Assembly (NCBI GenBank): GCA_902542925.1
Contig: CACBWF010000006.1
Coordinates: forward strand, 1 to 36,138
Direction: 5' to 3'
From: an uncultured Alphaproteobacteria bacterium
GTDB lineage: Bacteria; Pseudomonadota; Alphaproteobacteria; Methylaequorales; Methylaequoraceae
DNA: 36,138 bases
Position 1 is the first letter of the stretch, and every line of letters begins with the position of its first letter. Positions 30,569 through 36,138 of this stretch are shown here, piece after piece. Under the pieces are notes generated by a model. That model had not been told where the DNA came from. It searched no databases and saw only the letters and a program-made list of their open reading frames with translations. The translations under genes and the position numbers were made by a program.

Positions 30569-31699
30569 TTATCCTTTTGAAATGTTTTGTTTGCCATTTT
30601 TGAGAAGACAAGTTCCTATTACAAGTTCGTCATCCCAATTGAAATCGTTAAATTTTCCGTTATCTGCTGAGTTGTTTAAGAAATTTAATATATTTTTAGA
30701 AAAAAGCCTCGAAGCATCTTGAGAAACGGTTGATGCTAAATTATTGGGGCCTACAATAAATTTAGATTTATACTCAACATGCTCTCCGTGTTTAGTTAAC
30801 TCACAATTACCACCGAACTCAGATGCCAAATCATATACAACACTTCCCGATTTCATTTTATCGACCATCTTCTTTGTAATAATTTTTGGTGCTGGTTTTC
30901 CAGGAATTAAAGCAGTAGAAATAACCACATCAATCTTTGATAATGTTTCTTCAAGCAATTTTGCTTGCTTCGCTTTATAATTTTTGGTCATCTCTTTAGC
31001 ATACCCACCTGAAGTTTCTCCTCCACTATCATCAGGGACAGATACAAAATTTCCACCCAAACTCTCTACTTGTTCTTTTGTAGCCGATCGAACATCGAAA
31101 GCAAAAACAACAGCTCCTAACCTTTTTGCTGTTGCAATTGCTTGCAAACCTGCAACCCCAGCGCCAATGACTAATACCTTCGCAGGTGGGATTGTGCCTG
31201 CTGATGTCATCATCAGAGGGAATGCTTTATTATAAAAACTTGCAGCATCTACAACTGCTTTATACCCAGATAAGTTACTTTGAGATGATAAAACATCCAT
31301 ACTTTGAGCACGTGAAATTCGTGGCATTAGTTCCATAGCAAATACATTATTTTTTTTCTTTTTTAACATCTGATATTCTTTTTTAAACTTGTCTGGATAG
31401 ATAAGAGCAATTATATCCGATTTTTCATTAATTTTAGAAAACTCGTTTATCTTTCCCTTTATTGTAGGTCTATTAATCTTTACTACGAGATTTGAGTTTT
31501 TATAAAGTTCAGAAGAATTTTTACAAATCTTAGCACCAAGACTTGAATAATCTTTGTCACTGTAAGATGAAAGTTCACCAGCACCCTTTTCAATAAAAAC
31601 ATTTATCCCCATTTTTAAAATTGGTTTTACGCAATCTGGTGTTAAAGCTACTCTTCTTTCAAAGTCTATAATCTCTTTTGGTACAGCTAATTTTATCAT
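30569..31699 (-). CDS. pntAA: NAD(P) transhydrogenase subunit alpha, NAD-binding part (PntAA)
   Basis: PKEIIDFERRVALTPD, VLVIGAGVAGLQAIATAKRLGA, SGGYAKEM, TALIPGKPAPKIIT. Confidence 0.96.
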   Translation of the reverse strand: MIKLAVPKEIIDFERRVALTPDCVKPILKMGINVFIEKGAGELSSYSDKDYSSLGAKICKNSSELYKNSNLVVKINRPTIKGKINEFSKINEKSDIIALIYPDKFKKEYQMLKKKKNNVFAMELMPRISRAQSMDVLSSQSNLSGYKAVVDAASFYNKAFPLMMTSAGTIPPAKVLVIGAGVAGLQAIATAKRLGAVVFAFDVRSATKEQVESLGGNFVSVPDDSGGETSGGYAKEMTKNYKAKQAKLLEETLSKIDVVISTALIPGKPAPKIITKKMVDKMKSGSVVYDLASEFGGNCELTKHGEHVEYKSKFIVGPNNLASTVSQDASRLFSKNILNFLNNSADNGKFNDFNWDDELVIGTCLLKNGKQNISKG

Positions 31700-31725
31700 A
31701 ATTACATACTAATTTTTTTAATACA

Positions 31726-33477
31726 CTATCCTAATTGTTCTAACTCATCTATCATATTTTTAATAATATTAAGACCATCTTGCCAAAATTCTTTTTTTTC
31801 TGGATCTAAATTAAAATCTCTCAAAAGAACTTTATAATTTTTGCTTCCTCCAGATTTTAATAAATCAATGTATTTATTATTAAAATCTTCTTGCCCTTGC
31901 TCGTATTTTGCATACAAAGAATTAACTAAACAATCCCCAAAAGCATAGGCATAAACATAAAAGGGCGAATGAATAAAGTGTGGGATGTAAGACCAAAGAT
32001 ACTTATAGTCATCATTTAATTTTATTGCCTTACCTAAACTCTTCGATTGAGTTTCCATCCAAATATTATTAATTTGGTCTACAGTCAATTCACCGGAAAT
32101 TCTCTGTTCATGAAGCAATCTTTCAAATGAAAAAAAAGATATTTGTCGTACAACAGTGTTGAGCATATCTTCAATCTTTGATCTTAAAATATTCTTTTTA
32201 TCTGTTTCGGTTTTACAATTTCTTAATATTGATTGAAATGTTAGCATTTCTCCAAAAACACTTGCAGTCTCGGCTATTGTTAGAGGTGTGTCCGAAAGCA
32301 GATAACCTTGTTTATTGGCAAGATATTGATGCACACCATGTCCCAATTCGTGTGCCAAAGTCATAACGTCTCTAAGTTTATTTTGAAAATTTAATAGAAT
32401 AAATGGATGACTTGACGGAACAGTTGGATGAGAAAAAGCACCTGAAGTTTTTCCTTTAACAACTTTAGCGTCGATCCAAGATTTTTCAAAAAACTCATTT
32501 GCAATGTCTGAAACTCTTGTGTCGAATCTTGAATAGGCTTCCAAAACAATTTTTTTTGCTTCATTCCAGTTTATTTTTATTTCTTTTTGATTTGGATAAG
32601 GAGCATTTCTATCCCAATATTCAAGTTTTGATACTTTAAATTTTTTTGCTTTGTACCTATAATATCTATGTGAAAGTGTTTTATAGTTTTCAATAACTGT
32701 TTCCGTTAAACAATCAACATCTTTTTTTTCAACTTGGTTGTTTAAATGTCTAAAAGATTCACTAAATTTAAATCCCCTAATTTCTCTATCAATATCTAAG
32801 TCTTTTGAAAGTGTATTAGTTATTATAGAGAAGATATTTATATTTGATTTAAGTCCACTACTAAATGATTTAGCTGCAAGTTTTCTGGTTGAAGAATTTG
32901 ATGATGAAAGAAGATTTAAAATCTCACTTTCATTTAAATTTTTATTTTTAAATGAAAACTTTATACCTGCCATGGTCTGATCAAACAGTCTTATCCAGCT
33001 ATTCGAACTAGTTAAATTCTTATCTAATAATATTTTCTCTATCTCTTCTTTTTTTTGATAATTCTTAAATTTTCTTAAATTTTTTAACCATACAAAAAAT
33101 CTATTCCCTTCTAATAAATTAATTTTTTTTTCATTTAAAGAATTTAGTTCCAAACAAAAAAATAAAAGATTACTATCAATATTAGTAAGTTGCTCATTAA
33201 CTTTTTGGTAAAAGGCAACTATTTCTGTATCAAGTTGATTAGTACAGTAAATAAGATATATGTAACTTTTAAGCTTTCCAATTTTCTCTTCTATTATCTC
33301 AAATTCCTTTATGCTTTGAATAATTTTTTTATTACTGAGATTCTTTAAAGTATTTTTATATTTTTTATTAAACTTTATTGTAGAAGACCGGATCTTTTCT
33401 ATATCAATATTAATTTTTTCTGATTTATAAGAATCGTAAAACTCTTTTAAATTCCATTGTGGGTATGTATCATCCAT
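31726..33477 (-). CDS. pepF: M3 family oligoendopeptidase F
   Basis: DVMTLAHELGHGVHQYLA (HExxH), SDTPLTIAETASVFGEML, YVYAYAFGDCLVNSLY. Confidence 0.94.
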   Translation of the reverse strand: MDDTYPQWNLKEFYDSYKSEKINIDIEKIRSSTIKFNKKYKNTLKNLSNKKIIQSIKEFEIIEEKIGKLKSYIYLIYCTNQLDTEIVAFYQKVNEQLTNIDSNLLFFCLELNSLNEKKINLLEGNRFFVWLKNLRKFKNYQKKEEIEKILLDKNLTSSNSWIRLFDQTMAGIKFSFKNKNLNESEILNLLSSSNSSTRKLAAKSFSSGLKSNINIFSIITNTLSKDLDIDREIRGFKFSESFRHLNNQVEKKDVDCLTETVIENYKTLSHRYYRYKAKKFKVSKLEYWDRNAPYPNQKEIKINWNEAKKIVLEAYSRFDTRVSDIANEFFEKSWIDAKVVKGKTSGAFSHPTVPSSHPFILLNFQNKLRDVMTLAHELGHGVHQYLANKQGYLLSDTPLTIAETASVFGEMLTFQSILRNCKTETDKKNILRSKIEDMLNTVVRQISFFSFERLLHEQRISGELTVDQINNIWMETQSKSLGKAIKLNDDYKYLWSYIPHFIHSPFYVYAYAFGDCLVNSLYAKYEQGQEDFNNKYIDLLKSGGSKNYKVLLRDFNLDPEKKEFWQDGLNIIKNMIDELEQLG

Positions 33478-33548
33478 AGTATCTTAGAAATAAAATTGTT
33501 TAGTTAGGTATTAGATAGTATTTTTTCACTAAAATGGAATAGTTTATT

Positions 33549-35216
33549 ATGATAAATAATAAAATTCAAAGTCTTTATGATTTATTTACTCAACAGCTGT
33601 TGAAAAATCCAGATTCAAAATTTCTATTTGATAAAATTAATTCCAAATGGAGAGGTCTAACTCTCGGTGAAATTAATAATAAAGTTAAATCGATACAGTT
33701 TTATTTTAAAAAAAAAAATGTAAAAAAAGGGGACAGAATATTTTTATTAAGTTCAAGTAGATCTGAATGGTTTTTAATTGATATTGCCATTCAGTCAATG
33801 GGTGCCATAACTGTACCATCATTTACAACCAATAATATTTCAGACAATAAATTCATTATCGAAGACAGCAAACCTAAAATTATTTTTATAGAAAATGATG
33901 AAATTTTTAAAAAAAATAGGTCACTTTTTAAAAAAAAATTTATTATTGAAAAGATTATAATTGATGATTCAAAGTACGAAACTTCCTTTAAAGATATCTT
34001 ATCATATGATGAGAAAATAGACCTACCAAAAATAAAAAGAAGTGACATTTCCTCTATAATTTACACTTCAGGAACATCTGGAAATCCAAAAGGTGTAATT
34101 TTATCTCACAAGTCGATTATTCATAATTGCATTGCTGCATTTGAACTACTCAAAGAAATAAATTTTAAAAATGAAAAATTTCTCTCTTTTTTACCATTGT
34201 CTCATTCCTATGAGAGAATGGCAGGACTATATTTTCCTCTATATATAAATGGTCAAATTTATTTTTGTAAAAAAATGGAAAATATTCTTAGTGATTTTAA
34301 AGAGGTAAATCCGACAATTGTTACTGCAGTACCAAGGTTTTATGAAAACATCTATAAAAAAATTTATTTAAATATTAAAAAATCTAATAAAATATTCCAA
34401 AGCTTTTTTGAAATTAGCTTAAAAAATAATTTTGATGATTTATCACTTTTAAAAAAGTTTCAAGTTAAAATATTTTATCTTTTTTTAAAAAGAAAAATAA
34501 AATACATTTTTGGTCATAACTTCAAAACATTTGTTTCTGGGGGTGCTGCACTAGACTCAAAAATAAGTAATCTGTTTAAGTTTTTAGATATAGAAATTCT
34601 TCAAGGGTATGGACAAACAGAGGCAGGACCTCTGATAAGTTGTAATAATCTTAAAAATAATAATCCTCTAACCGTTGGTTTTCCAATTATGGGTATTAAA
34701 GTTAAAATATTAAATACTAATGAAATTGTAGTTAAGGGACCTAATGTGATGAATGGTTATTGGAGAAATAAAAAACTTTCAGATGAGGTGTTAAAAAATG
34801 GTTGGCTCCATACTGGTGATCTTGGATGTTTTGATAAAAATGGTAGATTAATTATTAATGGTAGAAAAAAAGATTTAATTGTAACCTCAGGTGGAGAAAA
34901 TATTTCACCTCAAAAAATTGAAAATTATTTTCAATTGTATACAGAAATATTACATACAGTAGTTTTCGGTGACTCAAAACCATTTTTGATTTGCATTTTT
35001 TCAGTTGAAAAAGGGGTTAATAAATCAAGAATCTCTAGAATAGTTGATGAAGTAAATAAAAATTTAAATTCAGTTGAAAAAATAAGGAAATTTCTAGTAG
35101 CCGAGGAGCCATTTACTTATGAAAATAATCTACTAACACAAACTTTCAAAGTTAAAAAAAAGGAAGTTTACCTTAAGTATGAAAACTTAATCAAAGAATT
35201 TTATTCTAAATTATAA
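33549..35216 (+). CDS. AMP-dependent long-chain acyl-CoA synthetase
   Basis: IIYTSGTSGNPKGVILSHKS, LQGYGQTEAGPLIS, GWLHTGDLGCFDKNGRL, GRKKDLIVTSGGENISP, C-terminal TFKVKKKEV. Confidence 0.93.
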   Translation: MINNKIQSLYDLFTQQLLKNPDSKFLFDKINSKWRGLTLGEINNKVKSIQFYFKKKNVKKGDRIFLLSSSRSEWFLIDIAIQSMGAITVPSFTTNNISDNKFIIEDSKPKIIFIENDEIFKKNRSLFKKKFIIEKIIIDDSKYETSFKDILSYDEKIDLPKIKRSDISSIIYTSGTSGNPKGVILSHKSIIHNCIAAFELLKEINFKNEKFLSFLPLSHSYERMAGLYFPLYINGQIYFCKKMENILSDFKEVNPTIVTAVPRFYENIYKKIYLNIKKSNKIFQSFFEISLKNNFDDLSLLKKFQVKIFYLFLKRKIKYIFGHNFKTFVSGGAALDSKISNLFKFLDIEILQGYGQTEAGPLISCNNLKNNNPLTVGFPIMGIKVKILNTNEIVVKGPNVMNGYWRNKKLSDEVLKNGWLHTGDLGCFDKNGRLIINGRKKDLIVTSGGENISPQKIENYFQLYTEILHTVVFGDSKPFLICIFSVEKGVNKSRISRIVDEVNKNLNSVEKIRKFLVAEEPFTYENNLLTQTFKVKKKEVYLKYENLIKEFYSKL

Positions 35217-35224
35217 AATTCTTT
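35193..35224. terminator. Perfect 12-bp inverted repeat in the convergent gene overlap; candidate bidirectional terminator
   Basis: AAAGAATTTTAT (35193-35204), 8-nt loop TCTAAATT, ATAAAATTCTTT (35213-35224); spans both stop codons. Confidence 0.5.
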
Positions 35225-36138
35225 AAACCATTGAATAAATTTTGGTATTCCAACAGAAATTTTGGTTTTAGGTGAAAAATTGAGGTCCCTTTTACTTGTT
35301 TTGATATTTGCAAATGTTTCAGGAACATCACCTGGTTGTAGAGGTAGTAAATCTTTCTTTGCCTTCAAACCTAAATTTTCTTCGATTATTTTGATAAAGT
35401 CCATCAAATTTTCAGAATTATTATTTCCAAGGTTATAAATTGTATGTGCCTTTTTCTTAGATGTTATAGCCCCTTCGATTCCTTGTATGATGTCATCTAT
35501 GTAAGTAAAATCTCTTTTCATTTTTCCGAAGTTAAAAACTTTTATTTTTTTTTTATTAATTATATTTTTAGTAAATATAAATGTTGCCATATCAGGTCGT
35601 CCCCAGGGGCCATAAACAGTAAAAAATCTTAATCCTATGCACTGAAACCCAAATAGTTTTGAATAACATTCAGATATTAATTCAGATGATTTTTTTGATG
35701 CAGCGTAAAGTGAAACAGGTTGATCAACCCTATCTTCGACTGAAAAAGGTAATTTTTTATTTCCTCCATAAACCGAAGAAGAACTTGCATAAATAAATTT
35801 TTTTATTTTTTTTTTTTTTACAAATTCAAGCATGTTTAAATGACCTAAAATATTTGAATTTATATAGGCGTATGGATCTTTTAAAGAATGTCTTACTCCA
35901 GCTTGAGCAGCTAAATTAATTACACAATCAATTTTTTTTGTTTTAAAATAATTAAGAAGTTTTTTTTCCTGTATATCAATTTTATAAAAAAAAAAGTTTT
36001 TATTTTTTTTTAATTGCTGAAGTCTTTTTTTCTTTAAATTAACGTCATAGTAATTGTTTAGATTGTCAATTCCTATTACATGAGTATTTTTTCGTAAAAG
36101 TGATTTTGAAAGATGAAATCCAATAAATCCTGCAGCCC
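35201..36138 (-). CDS. NAD-dependent sugar epimerase, UDP-glucuronate 4-epimerase-like (5' truncated at window edge)
   Basis: Reading frame continues upstream of the listed ATG (35833) to the window edge: AAGFIGFHLSKSLLRKNTHVIGIDNLNNYYDVNLKKKRLQQL...CVINLAAQAGVRHSLKDPYAYINSNILGHLNMLEF. Active-site YAASK, FFTVYGPWGRPDMA. Confidence 0.92.
   Translation of the reverse strand, partial: AAGFIGFHLSKSLLRKNTHVIGIDNLNNYYDVNLKKKRLQQLKKNKNFFFYKIDIQEKKLLNYFKTKKIDCVINLAAQAGVRHSLKDPYAYINSNILGHLNMLEFVKKKKIKKFIYASSSSVYGGNKKLPFSVEDRVDQPVSLYAASKKSSELISECYSKLFGFQCIGLRFFTVYGPWGRPDMATFIFTKNIINKKKIKVFNFGKMKRDFTYIDDIIQGIEGAITSKKKAHTIYNLGNNNSENLMDFIKIIEENLGLKAKKDLLPLQPGDVPETFANIKTSKRDLNFSPKTKISVGIPKFIQWFKEFYNLE

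Overview
This is a low-GC, gene-dense chromosomal window. Gene order (zapA/ymdB/yebC/ruvC-like/ybgC/tolQRAB-pal-cpoB/tilS/ftsH/folP/glmM; efp/IMPase; trcR(DUF1013); rpsU/coq9) points to a streamlined, probably marine, alphaproteobacterium. That lineage call is inference from synteny and composition only. Most of the window is housekeeping: thiC (cut at the left edge), thiD, glmM, folP, ftsH, tilS, the complete tol-pal cluster, gapA, thiE, efp, cyaY, rpmE, trcR, purE/purK, coq9, rpsU, pntAA/AB/B, pepF, an acyl-CoA synthetase, and a UDP-sugar epimerase cut at the right edge. I found three genes absent from the ORF track: a DUF4164-like coiled coil, a DUF465 protein, and rpsU, which has no ATG/GTG/TTG start. 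The best candidate for an undescribed system is the three-gene envelope cluster at 19502-23782: a very long charged-helix protein with ten 39-bp repeats, a TolQ/MotA-type channel subunit, and a MotB/OmpA-type partner. Other notable points are a phage-type RuvC-like nuclease where ruvC-ruvA-ruvB normally sits, a non-AUG rpsU start, an IMPase-family protein with broken metal-binding motifs, and a perfect palindrome in an overlapping convergent gene pair. No tRNA, rRNA, CRISPR array, transposon or prophage was seen.
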